From Tamaricihabitans halophyticus (lineage in GTDB: Bacteria > Actinomycetota > Actinomycetes > Mycobacteriales > Pseudonocardiaceae), in assembly GCF_004340875.1 (NCBI RefSeq), contig NZ_SLXQ01000005.1, forward strand, positions 124,001 through 188,000: DNA of 64,000 nt. The letters are read 5' to 3'. This document shows positions 16,785-25,055 of the stretch, piece after piece (within the stretch, counting starts at the first letter, position 1; each line of letters begins with the position of its first letter). The notes under the pieces are model-generated. The model worked only from the letters and a program-made list of their open reading frames with translations. It did no database searches and was not told the origin of the DNA. A program made the translations under genes and the position numbers.

Positions 16785-17321
16785 TTGACCGTGCACACTG
16801 GCTGGCAGGGGCGTTACTTCGAGGACTTCACCGTGGGTGACGTCTACCGGCACCCACTGGGGCGCACGATCAGCGAAGCCGACAACACCTGGTTCACGTT
16901 GCTCACGATGAACACGCACCCGGCCCATTTCGACGCGCACTACGCGGAACGCACGCCGTTCGGCCAGATACTGGTGAACTCGGGCCTGACCATCGCGATG
17001 GTCCTCGGCCAGAGCGTCACCGATATCAGCCAGAAGGCCGTCGCGAACCTGGAGATGACGAACATCAAGCTCACCCATCCAGTGTTCGTCGGTGACACGC
17101 TCTACGCCGAATCGATCTGTACGGCCAAACGCGAGTCGGCGTCCAAACCGTACGCGGGACTGGTCTCCGTCCACACGCGAGCGCTCAACGGGGACGGGGA
17201 CGAATGCCTTTCCTTCGACCGCACCGTACTTGTGTACAAGGCAACCGAGGCCACGGCGATCAACTCATTTCCGGAAGCCAAGCGCGGGCCGCTCACGCTG
17301 GCCGAGGGAGGCAGGGCATGA
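16785..17321 (+). CDS. MaoC-family single-hotdog hydratase (mesaconyl/itaconyl-CoA hydratase-like)
   Basis: A 178-residue single-hotdog protein. The hydratase helix reads ADNTWFTLLTMNTHPAHFDAHYA, where Asn-Thr-His-Pro-x-His replaces the more common Asp-x-Asn-Pro-x-His, as recalled for mesaconyl-CoA hydratase-like enzymes. LVNSGLTIAMVLGQSVTDIS and AVANLEMTNIKLTHPVFVGDTLYAES also fit that group. It likely hydrates a 2-enoyl-CoA or branched unsaturated acyl-CoA. TTG 16785, with GGGAGG about seven bases upstream, is preferred; GTG 16791 and an unlikely ATG 16710 are alternatives. The stop overlaps the CoA-transferase start (ATGA). Confidence 0.82.
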   Translation: MTVHTGWQGRYFEDFTVGDVYRHPLGRTISEADNTWFTLLTMNTHPAHFDAHYAERTPFGQILVNSGLTIAMVLGQSVTDISQKAVANLEMTNIKLTHPVFVGDTLYAESICTAKRESASKPYAGLVSVHTRALNGDGDECLSFDRTVLVYKATEATAINSFPEAKRGPLTLAEGGRA

Positions 17322-18547
17322 CCGCGCTACCCCTCGCCGACGTACGGGTGCTCGCCATCGAGCAGTACGGCGCCGGACCGTTCGGCTCGGTACACCTTGC
17401 CGATCTCGGTGCGGAAATCATCAAGGTCGAGGACCCTGGTACCGGCGGCGACGTCGGTCGGCACACCCCGCCCTACGCGGAAGACGGCGATTCACTGTTC
17501 TTCGAGGCCTTCAACCGCAACAAGCGCTCGGTCGCGCTGGATCTGAATTCCGCGGCTGGACGCGCGGTTTTCGACGACCTGGTCCGTACCAGCGACGCGG
17601 TGTACTCGAATCTGCGCGGCGACGTGCCGGCAAAGATGCGGATCCGCTACGACGATCTCAAGCACCTCAACCCGGCGATCGTCTGCTGCTCGCTGACCGG
17701 TTACGGCATGACCGGCCCGCGCAGCGCGCAACCCGGCTATGACTACATGCTGCAGGGGCTTGCCGGCTGGATGTCGGTAACCGGCGAGCCGGACGGACCG
17801 CCAACGAAGTCCGGTCTGTCCATGGTGGATTACTCGGGCGGGTTCGTCGCGGCCAACTCGCTGCTTGCCGGTATCCACGCGGCGCGCCGCGACGGGATCG
17901 GCATGGACTGCGACGTGAGCCTGTACGACACCGCGATCGGCATGCTCACCTACCTGGCCACCTGGCATCTCAACGAGGGCTTCGAACCACGCCGCACGCA
18001 CTCTTCCGCGCATCCGAGCCTGGTGCCGTTCCAGAACTTTCGCACCGCGGACGCCTGGATCGTGATCGGTTGTGCCAAGCAGAAGTTCTGGGAACGGCTG
18101 GTTGGCGCGCTCGGTTCACCCGCATGGGCTGCCGAATCGCGGTTCGCCACACCAGCCGAGCGCTACGCGCATTCCACCGAATGTGTCGGTCTGCTCGAAG
18201 AAGAACTGCGGCAGCGAGATACCGCGTACTGGCTCAAGGCGCTCGAAGCCGCCGGGGTGCCCTGCGCACCGGTCAACACGGTGCCGCAGGCATTGGTGGA
18301 AGCGCATACTCGAGCGCGCGGCATGGTGGTGACGACCGAGCACCCACGGTTCGGCCAGGTCAAACAGGTTGGCTCGCCGATGCGCGTGGGCCCGGCCCGT
18401 ACCAAGCACCAGCGGGCACCGCGCCTCGGCGAACACAACGCAGAAGTGCTCGCCGACCTGCTCGGCACCGACGAAGCCACCTACACCGAACTCGCCGAGG
18501 CCGGTGCGTTCGGCACGGACAGGGAAGCGGTATGGACTTCACACTGA
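17318..18547 (+). CDS. Family III CoA-transferase (CaiB/BaiF)
   Basis: A 409-residue CaiB/BaiF CoA-transferase. The N-terminal Rossmann-like part (VRVLAIEQYGAGPFG, HLADLGAEIIKVEDPGTGGDVGR) is followed by NRNKRSVALDLN. The catalytic aspartate is in the GYDYMLQGLAGWM segment, where the family forms an aspartyl-CoA intermediate. The C-terminal half includes GVPCAPVNTV. Enzymes of this family move CoA between carboxylic acids such as succinate, mesaconate, itaconate or carnitine. It is sandwiched between MaoC (four-base overlap) and acyl-CoA dehydrogenase (16-base overlap), so it should activate the acid that those two enzymes process. Confidence 0.9.
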   Translation: MTALPLADVRVLAIEQYGAGPFGSVHLADLGAEIIKVEDPGTGGDVGRHTPPYAEDGDSLFFEAFNRNKRSVALDLNSAAGRAVFDDLVRTSDAVYSNLRGDVPAKMRIRYDDLKHLNPAIVCCSLTGYGMTGPRSAQPGYDYMLQGLAGWMSVTGEPDGPPTKSGLSMVDYSGGFVAANSLLAGIHAARRDGIGMDCDVSLYDTAIGMLTYLATWHLNEGFEPRRTHSSAHPSLVPFQNFRTADAWIVIGCAKQKFWERLVGALGSPAWAAESRFATPAERYAHSTECVGLLEEELRQRDTAYWLKALEAAGVPCAPVNTVPQALVEAHTRARGMVVTTEHPRFGQVKQVGSPMRVGPARTKHQRAPRLGEHNAEVLADLLGTDEATYTELAEAGAFGTDREAVWTSH

Positions 18548-19698
18548 GCCCCGATCAGCAGCAGTTCCAGCGGATGCTGCGCGATTTCGTGGATGCGGAG
18601 ATCGTCCCGGTCGCGCGTGAATGGGAGCAGGCGGATCGCTATCCCACCGAGATCGTCGCGGCCATGCGCGAACTCGGGCTGTTCGGTCTGATGATTCCCG
18701 AGGAATACGGCGGCGGGGCAGCTGACTTCGTGTCGTTCACGCTGATGTTCGAGGAGATCGCGCGCGGCTGGATGGGTATCGCCGGCATCCTCGGCAGCCA
18801 CTCCCTTGCTTGTTGGATGCTCGCCAGGCACGGCACCGAGGAGCAGCGGCGACGCTACCTGCCCGAGCTGGCCACCGGGCAGCGCAGGACGGGCATCGCG
18901 CTCACCGAACCCGATGCCGGCACCGATCTGCAGAGCATCCGGACGAGCGCGGTCCGCGACGGCGACCATTTCCTGGTCAGCGGCACCAAGATGTGGATCA
19001 CCAACGCGCGGTATGCCGATCCGCTGCCCGTACTGGTGAAAACGGACAGCACGACGACCCCCGCGCACAAGGGGATGAGCGTGTTACTCGTGGACGCGGA
19101 CTCGCCGGGGTTCACGGTCACCCGCGATATCCCGAAACTCGGTTACAAGGGCACCGAATCCTGCGAGGTGGTCCTCGACGAGGTACGCGTGCCGGTCGGC
19201 AACCTGCTCGGCGGCGAACCTGGTCGGGGCATGCAACAGGTGCTCTCCGCGCTGGAAGTCGGCCGGTTGAACATCGCCGGCCGCAGCCTCGGTATCGCCC
19301 AGCGCGCCTACGATGAAGCACTCGCCTACGCGAGCGATCGGCACGCCTTCGGCAGGCCCATCGCGGAGTTCCAGGCGACCCAGATCCGGCTGGCCGAGAT
19401 GGCAACCCAGTTGCAGGCCGCCCGGCTGCTTACCTACTGGTCGGCTTCGGCGCTCGATCGGGGTGAGCGGTCGGATCTGCAAACCGGCATGGCGAAACTG
19501 TTCGCCTCGGAGGTGGCCTTGCAGGCCGCACAGGATTCCATGCGCGTACACGGCGGCTACGGCTACTCGGCCGAGTTCGAGATCGAACGCCTCTACCGTG
19601 ACTCCATCCTGATGACGATCGGCGAGGGGACCAGCGATGTGATGCGCACGGTGATCGCCAAGTCGCTCGTAGCCGGAAAGGGCCGCATCGGATGGTGA
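18532..19698 (+). CDS. Acyl-CoA dehydrogenase
   Basis: A 388-residue flavoprotein of the acyl-CoA dehydrogenase family. The N-terminal helical domain begins MDFTLSPDQQQFQRMLRDFV. The middle domain has the FAD-contacting ALTEPDAGTDLQSIRTSA and KMWITNARYADPLPVLVKT. The C-terminal helical domain has RHAFGRPIAEFQATQIRLAEM and VHGGYGYSAEFEIERLYRDS. The catalytic glutamate is expected in GEGTSDVMRTVIAKSL. It starts inside the end of the CoA-transferase gene. Substrate chain length cannot be assigned; the context suggests a short branched or dicarboxyl acyl-CoA. An 80-bp gap separates it from hyuA. Confidence 0.93.
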   Translation: MDFTLSPDQQQFQRMLRDFVDAEIVPVAREWEQADRYPTEIVAAMRELGLFGLMIPEEYGGGAADFVSFTLMFEEIARGWMGIAGILGSHSLACWMLARHGTEEQRRRYLPELATGQRRTGIALTEPDAGTDLQSIRTSAVRDGDHFLVSGTKMWITNARYADPLPVLVKTDSTTTPAHKGMSVLLVDADSPGFTVTRDIPKLGYKGTESCEVVLDEVRVPVGNLLGGEPGRGMQQVLSALEVGRLNIAGRSLGIAQRAYDEALAYASDRHAFGRPIAEFQATQIRLAEMATQLQAARLLTYWSASALDRGERSDLQTGMAKLFASEVALQAAQDSMRVHGGYGYSAEFEIERLYRDSILMTIGEGTSDVMRTVIAKSLVAGKGRIGW

Positions 19699-19778
19699 TT
19701 CGCGGCCGCGCGTGCCACGCGGGATAGCACCGCCGGCGTGGCGTCCACGACCCAGCAGCTGATCAAGGAGGACCAGCA

Positions 19779-21875
19779 GTGAAACGCATCGGAGTCGATG
19801 TCGGTGGCACCTTCACCGACGTCATGTACTGGGACGAGGAAGGCGCGATCGCGGTGCACAAGGTGCCGTCCACGCCACACGATCCCTCGCTGGCCACAGT
19901 AGACGGTGTGCGGCAGCTTGCTGACCAGGTGGGCATCACACTGGGCGAGCTGGACCAGTTCCTGCACGGCACGACGGTCGCGACGAACATCGTGCTCGAG
20001 CACAACGGCTCCGACGTCGGGCTGATCACCACCGAGGGATTTCGGGATATCCTGCACATCGCGCGTAAGAAGCGCCCGTTCAACTACTCGTCCTATCAGG
20101 ACCTGCCATGGCAGAAGTGGCAGCTGGTACGGCGTCGCAACCGCAGGGTCGTGCCCGAGCGCGTCGATGCCGCCGGCACGGTACTTGTCCCGCTGGACGA
20201 GGACGCCGTGCGGGAACAGGTGCGCGTGCTGCGCGACAATGGCGTTCAGGCAATCGCGGTGTGTTTCCTGCACTCCTACCGTAATCCCGCGCACGAGCAG
20301 GCCGTGCGGCGGATCATCGAGCAGGAGTATCCCGGCGTTTTCATCTCACTGTCCAGCGACGTAGCACCGCAGTACCGGGAGTACGAGCGGTTCTCCACCA
20401 CGGCGCTGAACGCCTTCGTCGGTCCGAAGGTCTCCGGGTACCTGCACAACCTTTCCGGCACTACGCGCGAGGCCGGGGTACGCGGCGATGTCGCACTGAT
20501 GACCTCTGCCGGCGGGCTGATCACCACCCGAGGCGCGATCGCGAACCCGGTGCTGCTGCTGACCAGCGGAGTAGTCGCCGGGCTGCTCGGTGGATGCGCG
20601 ATCGGCAAAGCCTCCGGCCAGCCGAGCGTCATTACCCTCGATGTAGGCGGCACCTCGGCGGACATCGGAGTGGCGCCGGACGGCAAGCTGCGGATGAAGC
20701 ACCTGCTGGACACCCGTATCGGCGACTATCACGCCATGGTGCCGATGGCCGAAGTGGACACCATTGGCGCGGGCGGCGGGTCGATCGCGTTCATCGACGA
20801 GGGCGGGATGTTCCGGGTAGGGCCGCGCAGTGCCGGTGCCAACCCCGGGCCGGCCTGTTACGCGCGCGGCGGCACCGAACCGACCAGCACCGACGCGATG
20901 GTCGCGATGGGCTGGCTACGCGCGGACAGCTTCCTTTCCGGAGCCATGAGTATCCAGTCCGAACTTGCGGTGAAGGCGATCGACGAACATCTCGCCGCCA
21001 AACTCGGTACCACCGTGGAACACGCCGCGATCGGTGTCTTCCAGATCCTGGCACACGCGATGACCGAGGCGATCAGCCTGCACTCGGTGCGCAAGGGTTA
21101 CGATCCGCGCGATTTCTACCTGGTCGCCGAGGGCGGCGCCGGACCGCTGTTCGCCTGGCATATCGCCGAGCAGCTTGGTATCCCCGGCGTGATCGTTCCG
21201 CACCATCCGGGAATCGCCTCGGCGATGGGATTGCTTGCCACCGATATTCGCGCGGAGATCCCGGCGACGGTGTGGACCTCATCGGCCGATCCCGATACTG
21301 ACCGGATCGCCGCCGAGTTCGACCGGCTCACCGCGCAGGCCGTCGAGTACCTCGGTGCCGACGGCCTCGCGCCCGAGGACATCGTGATCGAACGCAGTCT
21401 CGACTGTCGCTATATCGGCCAGGGCTACGAACTGCGCGTACCGGCCCCGGACGGCGAGATCGACACGGACTGGGTCGCGCGCGCCGCGGAAGCATTCCAC
21501 ACCGTGCACGAGCGCACCTACCTGCAGCGCTTCGACGACAAACCGGTACATCTGGTCAACGTGCGGGTTACCGCGATCGGCAAGGTCGGCCACGTGCCGC
21601 TCGCCGAGATCGACACGGGCGGCACCGACGCCTCGGAAGCGGTCAAGGCAAGCACCGAGGCGGTGTTCTGGACGCGGGACAACCAGAGCCAGGTGTTTGC
21701 CACCACCGTCTACGACCGAGCGCTACTCAAAGCGGGTAACGAACTGGCCGGGCCGGCGATCATCGAGCAGTTCGACTCCACCACGATCATCGGTCCCGGT
21801 CAGCACGCCACGATCGACAAGGTCGGGCACATCATCATCGAAACCGCAACGACGCGGGAAGGAGACCAGCGGTGA
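19779..21875 (+). CDS. hyuA: Hydantoinase/oxoprolinase family protein, HyuA subunit
   Basis: A 698-residue protein of the hydantoinase A/oxoprolinase family. The N-terminal actin-like fold has RIGVDVGGTFTDVMYW, the ATP-phosphate loop, and the second half repeats it at ITLDVGGTSADIGVA. EVDTIGAGGGSIAFID and GPRSAGANPGPACYARGG are highly conserved segments. With HyuB it forms an ATP-dependent amidohydrolase or carboxylase (5-oxoprolinase, N-methylhydantoinase, acetone or acetophenone carboxylase types). GTG 19779 has AAGGAG upstream. The stop overlaps the hyuB start. Which ring or ketone is the substrate is open. Confidence 0.92.
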   Translation: MKRIGVDVGGTFTDVMYWDEEGAIAVHKVPSTPHDPSLATVDGVRQLADQVGITLGELDQFLHGTTVATNIVLEHNGSDVGLITTEGFRDILHIARKKRPFNYSSYQDLPWQKWQLVRRRNRRVVPERVDAAGTVLVPLDEDAVREQVRVLRDNGVQAIAVCFLHSYRNPAHEQAVRRIIEQEYPGVFISLSSDVAPQYREYERFSTTALNAFVGPKVSGYLHNLSGTTREAGVRGDVALMTSAGGLITTRGAIANPVLLLTSGVVAGLLGGCAIGKASGQPSVITLDVGGTSADIGVAPDGKLRMKHLLDTRIGDYHAMVPMAEVDTIGAGGGSIAFIDEGGMFRVGPRSAGANPGPACYARGGTEPTSTDAMVAMGWLRADSFLSGAMSIQSELAVKAIDEHLAAKLGTTVEHAAIGVFQILAHAMTEAISLHSVRKGYDPRDFYLVAEGGAGPLFAWHIAEQLGIPGVIVPHHPGIASAMGLLATDIRAEIPATVWTSSADPDTDRIAAEFDRLTAQAVEYLGADGLAPEDIVIERSLDCRYIGQGYELRVPAPDGEIDTDWVARAAEAFHTVHERTYLQRFDDKPVHLVNVRVTAIGKVGHVPLAEIDTGGTDASEAVKASTEAVFWTRDNQSQVFATTVYDRALLKAGNELAGPAIIEQFDSTTIIGPGQHATIDKVGHIIIETATTREGDQR

Positions 21876-23674
21876 CCGCATTGGACCCAGCAGGGGTGTC
21901 GCTGGCCGGCACGGCCCCGGAGAATTTCGCGAGCGTCGAGGTCGACCCGATCACCCTGCGCGTGATCGGCGGCGCGTTGAACTCGATCGCCAAGGAGATG
22001 GCGCAGATCCTCTACCGGATGGCCTACTCCAGCCTGATCCGCGAGTCGGAGGACCTTGGCGCGGGGATCTTCGACGTGCACGGCCGCGAGCTGTGTGAAT
22101 CGGACTCGACGCCGATGCACTGTGGCTCGATCCCCGCCTATATCAGGGGAATCAACCGGAAACTTGCCGGCACGTATCAGCCAGGCGACGTGATCCTGCA
22201 CAACCACCCCTATCACGGCGCCGCTCATTCCCCAGACTACGGGATCATGATCCCGATCTTCTTTGGCGGCGAGCACGTCGGTTTTGCCGGCTGCACCGGC
22301 CATGTCTCGGACATCGGCGGCAACTTCCCCGGACTGTGCATGGATGTGGTCGATGTCTGGGCGGAAGGCAAACTGCTGGACTCGGTGAAGATCTACGACG
22401 CCGGAGTGCGAAATGGCGCGCTCATCCAGCACATCCTGGACAACGTGCGCACTCCGGAGCAGAACGCTGGTGACCTCGAAGCGCTGATCGCCTGCGCGCG
22501 CCTCGGCGAGCGCAGGTTCACCGCGCTGCTGGAGCGCTACGGTCTCGATGTCGTACTGTCCGCCGCGGACAAGTGGATGGACTACTCCGAGGAGATGCTT
22601 CGCCGGCGGATCAGGGAGATTCCGGATGGCAGCTACGAGGCGCCGGTCTCCTTTCTGGACGACGACGGCAAGAACCGGGATGTGCCACTCAAGGTCGCGG
22701 TCACGGTGAAGGTGACGGACGGGGATATCGTCGTCGACCTCACCGACTCGCACGAGCAGGTACCGACCGCGTTCAACGTTCCGTTCGAGGGGTCGGTGCT
22801 GCCCACTGTCGCCTCGGCGGTGCGCACGCTGTTGCTCGACGAGGCGCTGACCGAGGAGTTCGTGCCGCAGAACGATGGCTGTTTCCGGCCGGCAAAGGCA
22901 TACGCGCCGGAGGGCACACTGTTCAATCCGGACTTTCCGGCATCCTGCTTCGCCAGGTTCTCCCAGATCAACCGGATCTTCGACTCGATGAACCTGGCGC
23001 TAGCCGACGTGCTGCCGGATCGAGCGGTCGCTGGTTCCTCAGCCGCGCTCTGCGCCATCGCCTACTCCGGGCTGGCCGCGGACGGGCAGTCCTACTGGGT
23101 TTATATCGAGATCAACGAGGGTTCCTACGGGGCGCGCAACGGCAAGGACGGGATGGACTGTGTCGATGCGCTGATGGCCAACACCCGTAACAACCCCATT
23201 GAAGAGCTCGAACTCAACCACTCGATGATCGCCGAACGTTATGAACTGCGGGACGAGCCGCCCGCGCCCGGTCAGTACCGTGGCGGCATCGGTAGCGTCC
23301 GGCAATGGCGAATGCTCACCGACACCTTCATCGGCTCCGAAGCGGACAACCGGTCCGATCCGCCGAGGGGGCTCGCCGGCGGGCATGACGGGGTGGCTGG
23401 TTCGTTCACCCGCAACGTAGCGACCGACCGGGAAGAGCTGTTGCACTCCAAGGTGACCCAGGAAAAATGCGCTGCCGGCGACACACTGGAGATCAAACTC
23501 CCCTCCGGCGGCGGCTACGGCGACCCGCGTGAACGCGATCAGGACGCGGTACTCGAGGACGTACTGGACGATTATGTGTCCATTGCGGATGCTCGGCGGC
23601 ACTACGGAGTGGTGATCGATCCGAGCACACTGACCGTCGATGAGCCAGCGACAGCCAAGCTGCGCGGCCGATGA
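21872..23674 (+). CDS. hyuB: Hydantoinase/oxoprolinase family protein, HyuB subunit
   Basis: A 600-residue HyuB-family subunit. VDPITLRVIGGALNSIAKEMAQILYRMAYSS opens the domain. ESDSTPMHCGSIPAYIRG and DVILHNHPYHGAAHSPDYGIMIPIF contain the histidines and acids thought to form the metal centre. KLPSGGGYGDPRERD is the conserved C-terminal signature. It overlaps hyuA by four bases and the amidase gene by four bases, so A-B-amidase are co-translated. A separate amidase suggests that the HyuAB product is an N-carbamoyl or amide compound that is hydrolysed next. Confidence 0.92.
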   Translation: MTALDPAGVSLAGTAPENFASVEVDPITLRVIGGALNSIAKEMAQILYRMAYSSLIRESEDLGAGIFDVHGRELCESDSTPMHCGSIPAYIRGINRKLAGTYQPGDVILHNHPYHGAAHSPDYGIMIPIFFGGEHVGFAGCTGHVSDIGGNFPGLCMDVVDVWAEGKLLDSVKIYDAGVRNGALIQHILDNVRTPEQNAGDLEALIACARLGERRFTALLERYGLDVVLSAADKWMDYSEEMLRRRIREIPDGSYEAPVSFLDDDGKNRDVPLKVAVTVKVTDGDIVVDLTDSHEQVPTAFNVPFEGSVLPTVASAVRTLLLDEALTEEFVPQNDGCFRPAKAYAPEGTLFNPDFPASCFARFSQINRIFDSMNLALADVLPDRAVAGSSAALCAIAYSGLAADGQSYWVYIEINEGSYGARNGKDGMDCVDALMANTRNNPIEELELNHSMIAERYELRDEPPAPGQYRGGIGSVRQWRMLTDTFIGSEADNRSDPPRGLAGGHDGVAGSFTRNVATDREELLHSKVTQEKCAAGDTLEIKLPSGGGYGDPRERDQDAVLEDVLDDYVSIADARRHYGVVIDPSTLTVDEPATAKLRGR

Positions 23675-24936
23675 CGGACGAGCTGGCCGTTATCCGCGCG
23701 CGCAACCCGGAACTTCGCGCGCTGCTCAGCACCTTCGACGTCGCCGTGGACGGTCCGACCGCGACACTCAAGGACAACATCGATGTTGCCGGAGTGCCGT
23801 CCACGGCTGGCTCCGCCTCCTTCGCGACCGGTCCGGCCGAAACCGATGCCACGGTGACCAGGCTGCTGCGCGAGGCCGGTTACCTGATACTCGGCAAGAA
23901 CAATATGGCCGAGTTCGCGATGGGGGTGACCAACCAGAACCGTACCTTCGGTGACTGCCGGAACCCCTGGGATACCACGCGGATTCCCGGCGGTTCGAGC
24001 GGTGGTTCGGCGGTTGCCGTGGCGAGCGGCATGTCGTTGGTTTCCCTCGGCACGGACACCGGCGGTTCCGGGCGGATTCCCGCTTCCGTCAACGGGATCA
24101 CCGGGCTTCGCCCTACCGTAGGACGGTTGTCCAATCGTGGGGTTCTGCCGGTCAGTCCGAGCTTCGACACGGTTTCCCCGCTGGCGCGGGATATCCGCAC
24201 GGTAGCCGAGGTGTTTACCGCGCTTGACAGGTACGACCCAGCTGACCCGACCTCGCACGATGAGCGACGAGTACCGGTGTGGTCTACCGAGCATGCCCGG
24301 CAGCTCCGGATCGGCGTCGCGGTGGGCTTTTTCGTCGACGAGGTCGACGAAGGGGTGCTTACCACCGTGCGCGCCGCGATCGAGGTCTTCGAAGATCTCG
24401 GTTGCCGGATCACCGAGGTGCGCCTGCCGGATGTGGCGCAAGCCCAGGATCGGATGCTCGAGATCATGTATCCGGAGGCAGCCGAGGTGCATGCGGGACG
24501 GTTGCAAGCCGAACCCGAGACAATCGACCCGGATGTGCTACGCAGGCTACGCATCGGACTCGCGACCGCACCGGAACGCACGGCGGCTGCCCGCCTGTGG
24601 CGAAGCGAGTTCCGCGCCGGGGTGGACGCGGTGTTCGACGAGGTCGATGTGGTGCTGACCCCGACAATCCCGGTCGATGTCCCGAGGCGGGATGCGGTTG
24701 ATCTTGCCGCGTCGATCAAGGATATCGCCAGGTTCACCTACGCATGGTCCTGTTACGGCGGCCCGGCGTTGAGCGTCCCGTGCGGGTTCCATCCGGTGTC
24801 CGGAATGCCCGTGGGGCTGCAACTCAGTGCTCGGCCCTGGCAGGAACAGCTGTTGTTCCAGGCAGCGCGGGGCTACGAGGACGCGACGGGATGGGCTCAA
24901 CAGGGTCCACCCGCCAGCACCCCGCAAGATCCGTGA
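23671..24936 (+). CDS. Amidase-signature family hydrolase
   Basis: A 421-residue amidase-signature enzyme. The Ser-cisSer-Lys triad is visible as Lys34 (TLKDNIDVAG), Ser109 (GGSSGGSA) and Ser133 (TDTGGSGRIPAS), with the usual 75- and 24-residue spacings. The N-terminus before Lys34 is shorter than in GatA, so this is not the tRNA-dependent amidotransferase subunit. Allophanate hydrolase-type and aryl or acyl amidases are similar in length. It is the last gene of the hyuA-hyuB-amidase unit and is followed by a strong bidirectional terminator. Confidence 0.88.
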   Translation: MTDELAVIRARNPELRALLSTFDVAVDGPTATLKDNIDVAGVPSTAGSASFATGPAETDATVTRLLREAGYLILGKNNMAEFAMGVTNQNRTFGDCRNPWDTTRIPGGSSGGSAVAVASGMSLVSLGTDTGGSGRIPASVNGITGLRPTVGRLSNRGVLPVSPSFDTVSPLARDIRTVAEVFTALDRYDPADPTSHDERRVPVWSTEHARQLRIGVAVGFFVDEVDEGVLTTVRAAIEVFEDLGCRITEVRLPDVAQAQDRMLEIMYPEAAEVHAGRLQAEPETIDPDVLRRLRIGLATAPERTAAARLWRSEFRAGVDAVFDEVDVVLTPTIPVDVPRRDAVDLAASIKDIARFTYAWSCYGGPALSVPCGFHPVSGMPVGLQLSARPWQEQLLFQAARGYEDATGWAQQGPPASTPQDP

Positions 24937-24983
24937 AGGTTGCGATCCGGGTGGGATCCGTTGCCGCTGTTCGGTTGTGCACA

Positions 24984-25026
24984 CGGGGTGGTTCAGCCTC
25001 CCCCGACGGTAGGCTGAACCACCCCG
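24984..25026. terminator. Bidirectional terminator hairpin
   Basis: There is a perfect 16-bp inverted repeat: CGGGGTGGTTCAGCCT (24984-24999) pairs with 25011-25026 around an 11-base loop. It sits midway between the convergent amidase and FtsX-permease genes and would fold on either strand. No long T tract follows on the plus strand, as is usual in high-GC actinobacteria. Confidence 0.85.
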
Positions 25027-25055
25027 CACACCCCGACCCCCGGGGACCCGAGCCG

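Noticed and set aside
19699-19778. Hairpin (GCCACGC / GCGTGGC) between acyl-CoA dehydrogenase and hyuA as a terminator
   Set aside because: Only seven pairs with a 15-base loop and no T tract. Read-through into hyuA seems as likely as termination.
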